Counted from the first letter of the stretch, positions 1 to 9,033 are shown. The stretch: 49,756 nt of DNA from Eubacterium sp. UBA3279 (GCA_002361775.1 DETV01000084.1:1-49756); one strand, 5' to 3'. The notes: generated by a model not told the origin, from the letters alone. Made by a program: numbers and translations.

Positions 1-267
1 TATGAAGCTGGATATGGATGAAAAACCAGATTTTAAATTGCCAATGCAAATATATAGTTTATATCTGTTTATTGTAATTTTATATTTCTCATAAATTTTT
101 ATGTGGCTTTCGCTGCAGGGGTATGATATGATTTCCCTATAAGATGGATGTTGAGGTTATAAGGGTATAAAACTATGGATGAACAAGCCTAACGTGGTTT
201 ATAACTTTTACACATGGCATTATTACATAAGAGGACGATACATAACGAAACAGGAAAGGGAAGCCAT
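1..267. other. intergenic / leader region, no gene seen
   Basis: No convincing gene is visible. The stretch is AT-rich, with a short open frame near its left edge that resembles nothing I recognise and may be chance. It presumably holds the promoter of the Rpn-like remnant that follows, but no -35/-10 pair is clear enough to place. Confidence 0.4.
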
Positions 268-849
268 ATGGCAGAGAAAGTCAGGACAGATGTATTGTTG
301 AAGGATTTCTGGCGAGTGAATGAAAGATTTGCAGATTTATTTAATAAGGATATGATCGTGGAGATGCCGGAGGAGATAGAGAGGATTTTTTCAGATTATA
401 AGATGAATCTTATCCAGGTGAGAGACAGTGGTCAGTATACGTTCCACAATGAAGATGTACGAACAGTTTTCGAAATATCCCGGGAAATATTCCAGGGGAA
501 TTTTGAAAAGATAAACAGGGAATATAAAGATCGGGATATCAACCAGGAATTGATCCGTGTAATCGGGAAGATCACCGATTCATCAAAACTGATGGAGCAG
601 AAAATGGAAGGAGAAATGGGGAATATGTGTACAGCTTTAAGAAAATTGGAAGAAGAGTGTGAGCGAAAAGGGCGTAAAGAAGGATTAAAGGAAGGACATG
701 AAAAGGGCCTGGAAGCAGGTATCATCAACATGGTTTCTGCAATGAGGGAATTACAGATCGAGCCGGAAGTGATTCTTCAGAAGTTACAGGAGAAGTTTCA
801 GTTGAAGAGAGAAGATGCAGAGAAATTCTTTAGTACAAAAATGGAATAA
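268..849 (+). pseudogene. Rpn-family nuclease/transposase remnant with internal deletion
   Basis: The 193-residue product resembles the two ends of the Rpn (recombination-promoting nuclease, PD-(D/E)XK transposase-like) proteins common in Lachnospiraceae. The N-terminus (LLKDFWRVNERFADLFN) joins directly to a late segment (MPEEIERIFSDYKMNL) and to the charged tail ERKGRKEGLKEGHEKG typical of these proteins. The nuclease core expected between them, roughly 150-200 residues with the D and ExK catalytic residues, is absent. The frame is open, so the deletion was in frame. The start at 268 follows AGGAAAGGG at 252-260; an upstream ATG at 214 has no good ribosome site. Family assignment rests on recalled patterns. 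Probably non-functional as a nuclease. Confidence 0.55.
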
Positions 850-935
850 AAGAAGTGATTGGGGTTCAAAAATATTGATGTTTTTTATAGGGTTAATTTT
901 TGAAAAATTTCTAAATGACATCTATATAAATCACT

Positions 936-986
936 AAAAAATCAACAGCATCTCGCACAAAAACGGGAGATGCTGTTGATTTTTTG
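936..986. terminator. bidirectional rho-independent terminator
   Basis: An 18-bp inverted repeat (AAAAATCAACAGCATCTC and its complement) around the loop gcacaaaaacg ends in a T-run on the plus strand and begins with an A-run, so it can serve the upstream plus-strand gene and the convergent plsC. Confidence 0.85.
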
Positions 987-1069
987 TGAGATAAAATACT
1001 CCGAAAGAATTGTACTGTGGCGAAAGCACATTTTGCTGCAGAAGAAATCTGCCACAGGCAGAGTAGCTG

Positions 1070-1810
1070 TTATACCAGCTCCTGATTTTTTTTCAGAGTA
1101 TCCAGAATAATATTCTGGGTATATTTTCCGATAAATTTTTTGTCTTCCCGTGACAATTCCGATGGAATGATCGGTTGACAGTATTCAATGACCACGTGGG
1201 TCTTTTTTATTTTTGGAAATTGTTTTTCAAAAATAGATACGGTATTGTTCAGAGCGATGGGTACGATGGGACAGTTGGTTTTTGTGGCCAGCTTGAAGCT
1301 GCCTTCGTGAAATTCCAGCATATCCAGGTCGCTTTCATTTCTGTTTCTGGTTCCTTCCGGAAAGATACAGATAGAAATCCCTTCTTTGATTTTTTCAATG
1401 CCCGCTAAAATGGTTTTCAGTCCTTTTTTAATATCTTTTCTGTCAAGAAAGAGACAGTGGAGATAGCGCATCCAATTGGAGAGCAGAGGAATTTTTTCCA
1501 TTTCTGCTTTTGCTACATAGCCGGTAAGTCTCTGGCAGCGGGTATAGGTGAGAAGAATGTCGAAAAAGCTCCGGTGGTTGCCGATAAACAGAACAGCCTG
1601 ATCTTTTGGAATATTTTCTTCTCCGATTACGGTTACTTTTACACCTGTAAGCCACAGAATAAAACGGAAAACAGCCTGAATGATTCGAAGGGAACTGATA
1701 TCCTTGGCCCGGGGATTGAATTTGCCGATAATCCATTCGATGATGAGAAGAGGGATAGATAAAATAAGGTATCCGACTACGGTAATACATACCAAAATAA
1801 ATCGTATCAT
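1070..1810 (-). CDS. plsC: 1-acyl-sn-glycerol-3-phosphate acyltransferase
   Basis: This enzyme transfers an acyl chain to lysophosphatidic acid to make phosphatidic acid at the cytoplasmic membrane. The 246-residue protein has an N-terminal hydrophobic segment (MIRFILVCITVVGYLILSI), the acyltransferase block I motif NHRSFFD (HX4D) and the block III motif FPEGTRN, both intact. Length fits the family. The start at 1810 is chosen because GGGAGG stands just upstream on the minus strand; the longer open frame reaching 1933 has no ribosome site. It is transcribed divergently from the lipoprotein gene at 1949. Confidence 0.9.
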   Translation of the reverse strand: MIRFILVCITVVGYLILSIPLLIIEWIIGKFNPRAKDISSLRIIQAVFRFILWLTGVKVTVIGEENIPKDQAVLFIGNHRSFFDILLTYTRCQRLTGYVAKAEMEKIPLLSNWMRYLHCLFLDRKDIKKGLKTILAGIEKIKEGISICIFPEGTRNRNESDLDMLEFHEGSFKLATKTNCPIVPIALNNTVSIFEKQFPKIKKTHVVIEYCQPIIPSELSREDKKFIGKYTQNIILDTLKKNQELV

Positions 1811-1948
1811 AAGAACCTCCCATATGTAATTCATTAAATATATTTTGTGTGTAACTGTAACAAGCAGAGAATAGTTACATATTTTTTTATTATACAGGAA
1901 TGTTAAAAAAAAATCCACATAAAATAGAAGCAATGAAGAGTAAGTGGT

Positions 1949-2368
1949 ATGGTCTGTATGGGGAAAAGATTTTTATGGCTCTGTCTTTTGGTAATGTTAA
2001 CAACAGGGAGTGGCGGATGCGCTGCAGCGGCGGAGAAAAATGAAAAAACTCAAAAGATAGATTTTACGGTGGTGAAACATGAAGATTTCCCTGAAGAAAT
2101 AAAAAAAGTGATTGATGAGAGAAAGCAGGAAGAATTTCAGATGACCTATCAGAGCGAGGAGGAATTGTATATCTTAAAAGGATATGGGATTCAAAGTACC
2201 GGAGGATACAGCATTCAGGTGGAGTATGTGACAGAAAATACAGATGAGATTCATATAAAAACCAGATTGATAGGTCCATCATCCAGAGAAGAGCAAAAAG
2301 ATGTTATTTCTTGCCCTTATCTGGTGGTGAAAATAGAAAATAGGGATAAAAAAGTAATTTTTGATTAG
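1949..2368 (+). CDS. PrcB-like lipoprotein
   Basis: A 139-residue secreted protein. Residues 1-24 form a lipoprotein signal with a positive start, a hydrophobic core and GSGGC as a loose lipobox. The C-terminal half (GGYSIQVEYVTEN, LIGPSSREEQKDVISCPYLVVKIE) resembles the PrcB C-terminal domain, named after a Treponema subunit of a protease complex and widespread in Clostridia as small lipoproteins of unknown role. The gene overlaps the upstream region of the SPOCS/LysM gene and is probably cotranscribed with it. The start could also be the second ATG, 9 nt later. Domain call is from recalled pattern only. Confidence 0.6.
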   Translation: MVCMGKRFLWLCLLVMLTTGSGGCAAAAEKNEKTQKIDFTVVKHEDFPEEIKKVIDERKQEEFQMTYQSEEELYILKGYGIQSTGGYSIQVEYVTENTDEIHIKTRLIGPSSREEQKDVISCPYLVVKIENRDKKVIFD

Positions 2369-2381
2369 GAGGATGGAAATT

Positions 2382-3944
2382 TTGGAATTCATGAAAAAAA
2401 ATCTACTGATGCTCAGGAAAAAAAGTGAAGCGGAGAATCAACTGACATTTGACGAGGATTTTAATGTACCGGATACAAAACCGGATATCAGCAGTATGAT
2501 TCAGAAAAAGGGAGAGATACAGATTGATGAGGTGCAGGTAAATGATGGGAAGGCGCTGATTAGCGGTTCTCTTTATTTTCGTCTTCTCTATGTGGCGGAT
2601 ACTCCGGGAAGACAGATTTGCAGTTTGGATGGAAAATTGCCGGTTTCAGAAACTTTACATCTGAAAGGGGTGCAGAGTGGAGATAAAGTTTGTCTGAAGT
2701 GGGAAATGGAGGATCTTACTCTTCATTTGATCAATTCCAGAAAATTAAATATTAAGGCTATAGCGGGATTTGCGGCGTCGGTGGATGAGCTGGCGGAGGT
2801 AAAACTGCCCACAGCAGTAAAAGAGCAGCCGGATCTGTCATCAAAGAAAAGAAATATTCGGGTATTGACTCTTGGAGTACATAAAAAAGATACCATGAGA
2901 GAAAAGGAGGAGATTTTACTTCCTTCAAATAAACCTAATATCCATGAAATTCTCTGGAGCGATATGGAAATCAGAGGGCTTGATCTGCGAGCGGAAGAAG
3001 GAAAAGTGGCAGCTAAAGGAGAATTGTTTGTATTTGTTCTTTACCGGGGAGATGATGAGGATAATCCGCTGCAATGGCTGGAGCAGGCCATTCCATTTAC
3101 CGGGGAGGTAGGCTGCAATGGATGTACTATGGATATGATTCCTTATATTGAAACCACTATGATTCAAAAGAATATAGAAATCAAACCGGATGCAGACGGA
3201 GAGGAAAGGGTCATTCAGGTAGATACGGTTCTGGAATTAGATATGAAAATATATCAGGAAGAGACAGACAGCCTTCTGATGGATGTGTACACACCGAAAA
3301 AAGAATGTATTCCTGAAAGAAAGAAGGAAATTTTAGAACAGTTATTAGTCAGAAATTATTCAAAGTGCAGAGTGAGTGACCGGATTTCCGTTCAGGAAAC
3401 CCAGGGAAGGATTCTTCAGATCTGTCACAGTGAAGGGCAGATAAAGACGGATCAGGTACAGAGGGTGGAAAATGGAATTCTTGTGGAAGGGATTATCCAG
3501 GTGAGGATTCTCTATAGCATCAGTGATGATGAAATGCCGTTTTATTCCATGGAGACAGCGGTGCCTTTTTCTCATGTGATCGAGTCAGAGGGAATCGATG
3601 AGACCTGTATCTATCATCTTCAGACGGATTTAGAACAGTTATCTACTATGATGCTGGATAGCAGTGAAATAGAAGTGAAAGCGGTAATAAATCTGAATGC
3701 GCTGGTATTGAAGCAATGGGAGGAAAATCTGATTACAGATATTCAGGAGAAGGAATTGGATATGGAAAAAATGGAACAGATGCCGGGAATCGTGTGTTAT
3801 CTGGTGCAGCCACAGGATACCCTGTGGGATATTGCTAAACGTTTTTATATCACAGTAGATTCTATAAAGAAAATGAATGATCTGGGAGAAGAAGATCTGA
3901 AGCCACAGCAGTCGTTATTGATCGTGAAAAAAGCACAGGATTGA
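2382..3944 (+). CDS. SPOCS (DUF3794) repeat and LysM domain spore-associated protein
   Basis: A 520-residue protein of the DUF3794/SPOCS family, whose members are linked to spore coat assembly. The start motif EFMKKNLLMLRKKSE followed by FNVPDTKPDI is typical of the family; two further copies of the SPOCS module follow, including LLPSNKPNIHEILW at about residue 190. The C-terminus (VQPQDTLWDIAKRFYI to QQSLLIVKK) is a LysM peptidoglycan-binding domain. No signal peptide is seen, as expected for a protein made in the mother cell. TTG at 2382 is preferred because AGGAGG at 2367-2372 is 9 nt upstream; the ATG at 2373 abuts that site. Closely followed by ispE. Confidence 0.85.
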   Translation: MEFMKKNLLMLRKKSEAENQLTFDEDFNVPDTKPDISSMIQKKGEIQIDEVQVNDGKALISGSLYFRLLYVADTPGRQICSLDGKLPVSETLHLKGVQSGDKVCLKWEMEDLTLHLINSRKLNIKAIAGFAASVDELAEVKLPTAVKEQPDLSSKKRNIRVLTLGVHKKDTMREKEEILLPSNKPNIHEILWSDMEIRGLDLRAEEGKVAAKGELFVFVLYRGDDEDNPLQWLEQAIPFTGEVGCNGCTMDMIPYIETTMIQKNIEIKPDADGEERVIQVDTVLELDMKIYQEETDSLLMDVYTPKKECIPERKKEILEQLLVRNYSKCRVSDRISVQETQGRILQICHSEGQIKTDQVQRVENGILVEGIIQVRILYSISDDEMPFYSMETAVPFSHVIESEGIDETCIYHLQTDLEQLSTMMLDSSEIEVKAVINLNALVLKQWEENLITDIQEKELDMEKMEQMPGIVCYLVQPQDTLWDIAKRFYITVDSIKKMNDLGEEDLKPQQSLLIVKKAQD

Positions 3945-3973
3945 CTTTAGGGAAGAATAATAGTAAGATAAGG

Positions 3974-3996
3974 ATACAAAATTTTGTATACAAAAT
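3974..3996 (+). promoter_or_regulatory. overlapping palindromes, candidate GntR/FCD operator
   Basis: Two perfect 16-bp palindromes overlap here: ATACAAAATTTTGTAT (3974-3989) and ATTTTGTATACAAAAT (3981-3996). The second contains TTGTATACAA, the form of site bound by many FadR-subfamily GntR regulators. It lies just before the ispE ribosome site, and a GntR/FCD regulator is the next gene, overlapping ispE. Autoregulation of the ispE-gntR pair is inferred. Confidence 0.55.
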
Positions 3997-4012
3997 GCAC
4001 GGAGGAAAAAAT

Positions 4013-4891
4013 ATGAAGTTACGGGCTTTTGCGAAGATTAATCTGGGATTGGATGTAATTCGAAGAAGAGAAGATGGCTATCATGAAGTGCGGATGATTA
4101 TGCAGACGATTCAGATGTATGATCAGTTGGAAATGGAAAAGAAAAATACACCGGGAATAGATCTGACTACAAATCTCAGTTATATTCCTGTTAATGAAAA
4201 TAATCTGGTATATAAAGCGGCAAAATTGTTGATGGATCAATATCATATCAGGGAAGGGGTTTCTATTGATCTGAACAAATTTATCCCTGTGGCAGCAGGT
4301 ATGGCTGGGGGAAGTTCTGATGCGGCGGCAACTCTGGTGGGAATGAATAAGTTGTTTCATCTGGGACTGTCCAAAGAGGAACTGATGAAAATCGGAGTAA
4401 AGATAGGGGCAGATGTTCCATATTGTATCATGAGAGGAACTGCTTTGTCTGAAGGGATAGGAGAAAAGCTCACTCCTCTGTCTCCGATGCCTTCCTGTTA
4501 TATTTTGATCGGAAAACCGGGGATCAGTGTATCAACAAAATTTGTGTACACCAATCTGAAACTGAATGAACATACAAAACACCCTGATATTGACGGTATG
4601 CTTCAGGCATTAAAGCAGCAGGATCTGCGGGGGATTACTGACAGAATGGAAAATGTTCTGGAAAGTGTAACCGTTCCCGCTTATCCGGTAATAGAAGAAA
4701 TCAAGAACTATATGAAAGAACATGGGGCATTGAATGCTTTAATGAGTGGAAGCGGTCCTACAGTATTTGGTATTTTTGATGATAAGAAGAAAGCAGAGTT
4801 TGCCTGTGAAAAATTAAAGGAGAGCGGACTGACACGGCAGACGTTTTTGACAACTGCTTTCAATAATGGAGGAACACCGGATGACAAGTGA
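4013..4891 (+). CDS. ispE: 4-diphosphocytidyl-2-C-methyl-D-erythritol kinase
   Basis: This GHMP kinase phosphorylates CDP-methylerythritol in the MEP route to isoprenoids. The 292-residue protein shows the family start AFAKINLGLDV, the GHMP ATP-binding glycine loop PVAAGMAGGSSDAAA near residue 95 and the C-terminal MSGSGPTVFGIF motif. Length is normal. The ATG at 4013 follows GGAGG at 4001-4005. The gene ends inside the start of the GntR regulator (11-nt overlap), so the two are almost certainly translated from one message, which may be controlled through the palindromes just upstream. Confidence 0.95.
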   Translation: MKLRAFAKINLGLDVIRRREDGYHEVRMIMQTIQMYDQLEMEKKNTPGIDLTTNLSYIPVNENNLVYKAAKLLMDQYHIREGVSIDLNKFIPVAAGMAGGSSDAAATLVGMNKLFHLGLSKEELMKIGVKIGADVPYCIMRGTALSEGIGEKLTPLSPMPSCYILIGKPGISVSTKFVYTNLKLNEHTKHPDIDGMLQALKQQDLRGITDRMENVLESVTVPAYPVIEEIKNYMKEHGALNALMSGSGPTVFGIFDDKKKAEFACEKLKESGLTRQTFLTTAFNNGGTPDDK

Positions 4892-5555
4892 TTTTCACGT
4901 GAATATGAATGAATATCTCCCTCTGCGGGATGTGGTATTTAATACGTTACGGCAGGCAATTTTAAGAGGAGAGTTAAGGCCGGGGGAGCGTCTGATGGAA
5001 ATTGCTCTTTCTAATCGTCTGGGAGTGAGCAGAACGCCGGTGCGGGAAGCTATCCGAATGTTGGAGCTGGAAGGTCTGGTGATCATGATTCCGAGAAAAG
5101 GCGCTCAGGTGGCTCAGATCACAGAACAGGATATGACTGACGTGCTGGAGGTGCGTTTGGGACTGGAAGAGCTGGCTGTACGTTTTGCCTGCGAGAGAAT
5201 CACAGATGAAGAAATTGAAAAGCTGGGAGAAGCAGTACAGGAATTTGAAAAATCTATTACCAACGCCGACCTGTCAGCGCTGGCGGAAGCGGATGTGAAA
5301 TTTCATGAGATCATTTATCACGCAACCCATAATCAGAGACTGGTGCAGATCATCAATAATATCCGGGAACAGATGTATCGGTATCGAATTGAATATCTGA
5401 AAGATGTGGAAAGCCGAAAGGGACTTTTGAAAGAACATTATGCCATTTGGGCGGCATTAAAAAACAGAGATAAGGATAATGCGGTAAAATATATCTGTAC
5501 TCATATTGTGAATCAGCAGGAAGCAATCCGCAGAAGTCTGGATGGAAGTGAATAG
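4881..5555 (+). CDS. GntR family transcriptional regulator, FCD (FadR) subfamily
   Basis: A 224-residue DNA-binding regulator. Residues 15-75 form the GntR winged helix (ALSNRLGVSRTPVREAIRMLELEGLV, then IPRKGAQVA); the rest is the all-helical FCD ligand domain with metal-binding-type residues in FHEIIYHATHN and a late KEHYAIW. Ligand is unknown; many FCD regulators sense organic acids. The ATG at 4881 follows GGAGG at 4869-4873, inside the end of ispE. Pairing of a GntR regulator with ispE is common in Lachnospiraceae as I recall, but its role there is not known to me. A terminator follows directly. Confidence 0.88.
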   Translation: MTSDFHVNMNEYLPLRDVVFNTLRQAILRGELRPGERLMEIALSNRLGVSRTPVREAIRMLELEGLVIMIPRKGAQVAQITEQDMTDVLEVRLGLEELAVRFACERITDEEIEKLGEAVQEFEKSITNADLSALAEADVKFHEIIYHATHNQRLVQIINNIREQMYRYRIEYLKDVESRKGLLKEHYAIWAALKNRDKDNAVKYICTHIVNQQEAIRRSLDGSE

Positions 5556-5564
5556 AAGGTATAA

Positions 5565-5596
5565 TAAAAAAATGCTCGTTAAGAGCATTTTTTTAT
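5565..5596 (+). terminator. rho-independent terminator after gntR
   Basis: The repeat AAAAAAATGCTC / GAGCATTTTTTT around loop gttaa, ending in a run of seven T, follows the GntR stop codon. Confidence 0.85.
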
Positions 5597-5734
5597 TGGG
5601 GTTAAAGAGCGCTATACTTTATTTTAGAAACAAGCAATGGATAAATAGTCAATCAATTTATTATAAAAAAACAATTTACCTGATAAAAATAAGTAAAAAT
5701 TTAAAATCAAGAAAACAGAAAAGGGGGAATTTTT

Positions 5735-5763
5735 GGATATTTTGAAAAAAATCGGTCATTCTA
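5735..5763 (+). promoter_or_regulatory. candidate sigma-G (forespore) promoter of the ger locus
   Basis: GGATA (5735-5739), 17 bp, CATTCTA (5757-5763) matches the sigma-G -10 consensus CATWHTA exactly and the -35 (GHATR) with one deviation. Germinant receptor operons are usually sigma-G dependent, and the site is about 40 bp before the first gene. No other promoter was apparent in the AT-rich 5597-5734 stretch. Confidence 0.4.
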
Positions 5764-5808
5764 AATGTATGATGGATACCAATATAAAATGGCAGAGAGG
5801 TGAGGAGA

Positions 5809-7305
5809 TTGGATTGTAAGACACCTGTGTATAAAAATTTGCAGGAAAATGAAGTGTGGTTTCGGAAAAAATGTGAAAATTGTGCGGATATTAAACTGCG
5901 TCCGATGTATTTGGGAGAGAAAGCTCAAGTTCCCTGTCTGGCAATACATCTGGAGGTGACAGTGGGAAATTTGATGTTGGAAGAATCTATGCTGGGGCGG
6001 TTGTTTCAAAAACTTCAGGAAGTAAGTGAAGTGGAATTGCGGCAGTGTCTGGAGAAAAATGAATTAGGCATATCTGATGCAGATCCGTTGGAGACTCTGG
6101 AAGATGGGATGCGGGCTATGTTGGCCGGTAATCTTATCCTTCTGGTAGATGGATTTGAAAAAATATTGAAGATAGGAAGTAAGGGATATCCGGGCAGGTC
6201 TGTATCTTCGGCTCAGTCAGAAAAGGTTTTGCGGGGATCAAATGAAGGATTTTCTGAATCTGTGAAAATAAATGTGGCGCTGGTGAGAAAGAGGATTCGA
6301 TCTACCGGGATGAAAGTGGAGGAGATATTTATAGGAGAGCGCTCTGACACAGTGGTATCTCTTTTATATATGAAAGAACTGGCTTATCCTCAGGTTCTGG
6401 AAGAGTTGAAGCAACGTCTGGCACAGTACGAGATTGATGGGGTTATGGACAGCGGAATTTTGGAACAACTGGCGCAGAAAGAGTGGCGTTCTCCTTTCCC
6501 TCAGTTCCAGACCACAGAAAGACCGGATTTGGCTGCGATGGAGATTTTAAATGGGAGGGTTGTGGTACTCAGTGATAATTCACCAGTGGCTTTGATTCTT
6601 CCTGCCACCTTAAATACCCTTATGAGTGTCAGTGAAGATCGGTATAATCGATTTGAAATTGCGTCTTTTCAGAGAATACTTCGATATGGAGCCATGGCGT
6701 TGGCGCTGATGTTGTCTGGCGTATATCTGGCAGTGATTGGATTTCATACCCGGATTTTACCTACAAATCTCCTTCTGTCTTTTGCCGAGGCGAGAAGAGG
6801 TGTTCCTTTTCCCAGTCTGTTGGAAATCCTTTTTATGGAAGTGGCGTTTGAGCTGATTCGTGAGGCGGGACTGCGGATGCCTGGCCCTTTAAGCGGAACA
6901 ATAGGAATTGTGGGTGGACTGATTATTGGTGATGCGGCAGTAAGCGCTAATCTGGTCAGTCCCATGGCGGTGGTAGTGGTGGCATTAAGCGCTCTGAGTT
7001 CCTTTGCCATACCCAATGAAGAGTTTTCTGCAGCTTTTCGATTGATGAAATACGGTTTTGTGTTGTTGGGAGGCTTGCTGGGAATGTTTGGAATTGTGGC
7101 GGGATGTTATTTGTTTTTGGGACATTTATCCCGTCTTACAAGTTTCCAGATTCCCTATTTAATGCCATTTACCGGGAAAGGAGTTCCCGGTTATTGCGAT
7201 GAGAGAGATTCTCTGCTTCGCGCTCCCTTGTATCAAATGACGAGAAGACCGATTTTTTCCAGGAGAAATCAGAGAATCCGTTTGAAAAAGAAGGAGGAAG
7301 AATGA
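5809..7305 (+). CDS. spore germination protein, GerA/GerKA family (germinant receptor A subunit)
   Basis: This A subunit of a GerA-type receptor sits in the spore inner membrane and helps detect nutrient germinants. It has a soluble N-terminal region (about residues 1-280, with VNVALVRKRIRSTGM-like family signature at ALVRKRIRSTG) and a C-terminal part with about five membrane segments; FHTRILPTNLLLSFAEARRGVPFP, EAGLRMPGPLSGTIGIV and GDAAVSANLVSPMAVVVVAL-type blocks are diagnostic in sequence order. Length (about 500) is normal. The start is uncertain: TTG at 5809 has GAGAGG 8 nt upstream, GTG at 5800 has a poorer site. It overlaps the GerB-GerC fusion gene by a few bases. Confidence 0.9.
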   Translation: MDCKTPVYKNLQENEVWFRKKCENCADIKLRPMYLGEKAQVPCLAIHLEVTVGNLMLEESMLGRLFQKLQEVSEVELRQCLEKNELGISDADPLETLEDGMRAMLAGNLILLVDGFEKILKIGSKGYPGRSVSSAQSEKVLRGSNEGFSESVKINVALVRKRIRSTGMKVEEIFIGERSDTVVSLLYMKELAYPQVLEELKQRLAQYEIDGVMDSGILEQLAQKEWRSPFPQFQTTERPDLAAMEILNGRVVVLSDNSPVALILPATLNTLMSVSEDRYNRFEIASFQRILRYGAMALALMLSGVYLAVIGFHTRILPTNLLLSFAEARRGVPFPSLLEILFMEVAFELIREAGLRMPGPLSGTIGIVGGLIIGDAAVSANLVSPMAVVVVALSALSSFAIPNEEFSAAFRLMKYGFVLLGGLLGMFGIVAGCYLFLGHLSRLTSFQIPYLMPFTGKGVPGYCDERDSLLRAPLYQMTRRPIFSRRNQRIRLKKKEEE

Positions 7306-8972
7306 TGTTTGCAGATAATGAGAGAATTTCCTGGATACAGATGGAAAGGCAGTTTGCTCTGGCATATCTGGGGCCCATAGTTTTGTGGACAGGAAGAGAA
7401 CTTTCAGGAAAAGAAGGTATTTTCAGCATTTTTCTGGGGACAGGAATTCTCTGTATCTGGGTGTTTTTTCTCCTTCGTCAGGTGCATATTTTCCGCTATC
7501 CGGAAAAGTACTGGGGTACGGCTATGAGCAGGATGCTGGCGGGGATCTATCAGATTTATCTGATTCTGACAGGGGGCTGGCTGATCGCCGAAATCAGTGA
7601 ATTGTTGGGAGAGTATTTTATTCAGGGGCTTCCTATGTGGCTTGTGTCAGGAATTCTGGTGGCAGTTTCTCTGGGAGGAAGTCAAAACGTACAGGCCCGG
7701 GGGCGATTTGCCCAGACAGCCTGGCCGTTGGTGAGCATATTGACCGGAGGAATGTTTCTTTTGGCAGCTTTTCAGGGAGAAGGAGTAGAAAGACTGGAGG
7801 AAATTCAACAGATATCCTGGAATTTGGAGAGTGGGAAAAATATATTAGGGGGAGCGGTATGGTTTCTGGCTGCATTTCTCGGGGCTGTGCTGATTCCTTT
7901 TCTGGTGATTCAGGTGGATCATGCCACCGGGCATGGAACTTCACTTTTTCGCACAATCGGACGGATGGGATTGTGGCAGGCAGGAATTCTTCTTCTTTTA
8001 ACAGTAAGTTTTGGAGCGAAGGGGAAAGAGGCATTGCAGTATCCGGTGCTGGATCTGATGGCGGGGGTACGGCTTCCGGGAGGTTTTATCCGGCGTATTG
8101 ATTTGATTTTTCTTACTGTTATTTTGTTTGCGTTGTTGTTTTCTCTGGGAAGTATATTTTTTTACAGTAAATATATCTGGCAGCGAGTGGGAATTTCCTG
8201 GGGAAAAATTCCGATTGTAGCGCTTAGCTTCCTTTTGGGAACCTGGGAGGGAAGAAATTGGTCTTTGAAAGAAGAATATCCGTATTTGCTTTGTTATGTA
8301 TTTTTACCTGTGTTTTTGGCGGTAACTCTTTGTAATGGGTTTTTGAGAAAGAAAAATAAAAGTGTTCGTCTTCTGTTTTTATGTGGAATGGTTCTTCTTT
8401 TATCAGGATGTCAGATTGTGGAACCGGAGAAACGGGCGTATCCTCTGGTGGTAGGACTGGACAGACAGCAGGGAGAGTATCAGGTATATCTGGGAATGGC
8501 TCAGCTTGCCCGGTCTACAGGACAGGGAAAAGAAGGAGGAGAGGAACAGCAGGGAGCAGGAGAAGGAGCGGTATTACTTACGGGAAAAAACAGGGAGGAA
8601 ATTCAGAAGCTTTATGATAACACCCGGGAATTGTATCTGGATCCCGGGCATATACAGTCCATTATTTTCGGAAAAACACTGTTGGAAGAAGAGGAGTATT
8701 TTTTAAATGTATTGGAAAATATGGAGAAGGATACTTCTCTGGGAAACAGTGCATATGCATTTGTTGCGGAAGATGTGGGAGCTGTTATGGGAGAGAATGG
8801 AGTGGAAGTGACATCTCTGGGGGAGTTTTTATCCGGTATATATGAAAACAGAACTCATCAGGAGAAACCCACGACACTGGGAAATATTTACAGAGAAATG
8901 CATAACAGGGGAAGGATTCCCCGTCTTCCCCAGGTGACAGCGGATAAGGGGCAGATATTTGTGGATAAGTAA
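7305..8972 (+). CDS. GerB permease fused to the N-terminal domain of a GerC lipoprotein
   Basis: Counted from ATG 7302, residues 1-350 are a GerB-type endospore permease with about ten membrane segments (ERQFALAYLGP, then YQIYLILTGGWLIAEISEL). Residues 350-370 (RKKNKSVR, then LLFLCGMVLLLSGC) form a complete lipoprotein signal with lipobox LSGC and Cys370. Residues 371-556 match the first GerC domain (RAYPLVVGLDRQQGEYQV, YLDPGHIQSIIFGK). The second GerC domain (about 170 residues) is missing; the protein ends VTADKGQIFVDK. Receptors normally have B and C as separate genes. ATG 7305 fits the GGAGG at 7293-7297 better than 7302. Topology is consistent: after ten segments the chain returns inside, then the lipobox helix exports the GerC part. 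Confidence 0.85.
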   Translation: MFADNERISWIQMERQFALAYLGPIVLWTGRELSGKEGIFSIFLGTGILCIWVFFLLRQVHIFRYPEKYWGTAMSRMLAGIYQIYLILTGGWLIAEISELLGEYFIQGLPMWLVSGILVAVSLGGSQNVQARGRFAQTAWPLVSILTGGMFLLAAFQGEGVERLEEIQQISWNLESGKNILGGAVWFLAAFLGAVLIPFLVIQVDHATGHGTSLFRTIGRMGLWQAGILLLLTVSFGAKGKEALQYPVLDLMAGVRLPGGFIRRIDLIFLTVILFALLFSLGSIFFYSKYIWQRVGISWGKIPIVALSFLLGTWEGRNWSLKEEYPYLLCYVFLPVFLAVTLCNGFLRKKNKSVRLLFLCGMVLLLSGCQIVEPEKRAYPLVVGLDRQQGEYQVYLGMAQLARSTGQGKEGGEEQQGAGEGAVLLTGKNREEIQKLYDNTRELYLDPGHIQSIIFGKTLLEEEEYFLNVLENMEKDTSLGNSAYAFVAEDVGAVMGENGVEVTSLGEFLSGIYENRTHQEKPTTLGNIYREMHNRGRIPRLPQVTADKGQIFVDK

Positions 8973-9033
8973 CAGAATAAGAAGAAAAAAAGTGGAAATC
9001 CTCCAGATAAGAACAGATAGACGGAGGCAGAAA

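Noticed and set aside
1811..1948. GTAAC/GTTAC repeats between plsC and the lipoprotein gene as an operator
   Set aside because: Arms are only 5 bp and irregularly spaced; no regulator nearby.
5542..5745. Open frame of 67 residues after the GntR gene
   Set aside because: It runs through the terminator and is made of Lys/Ile-rich AT sequence; chance frame.
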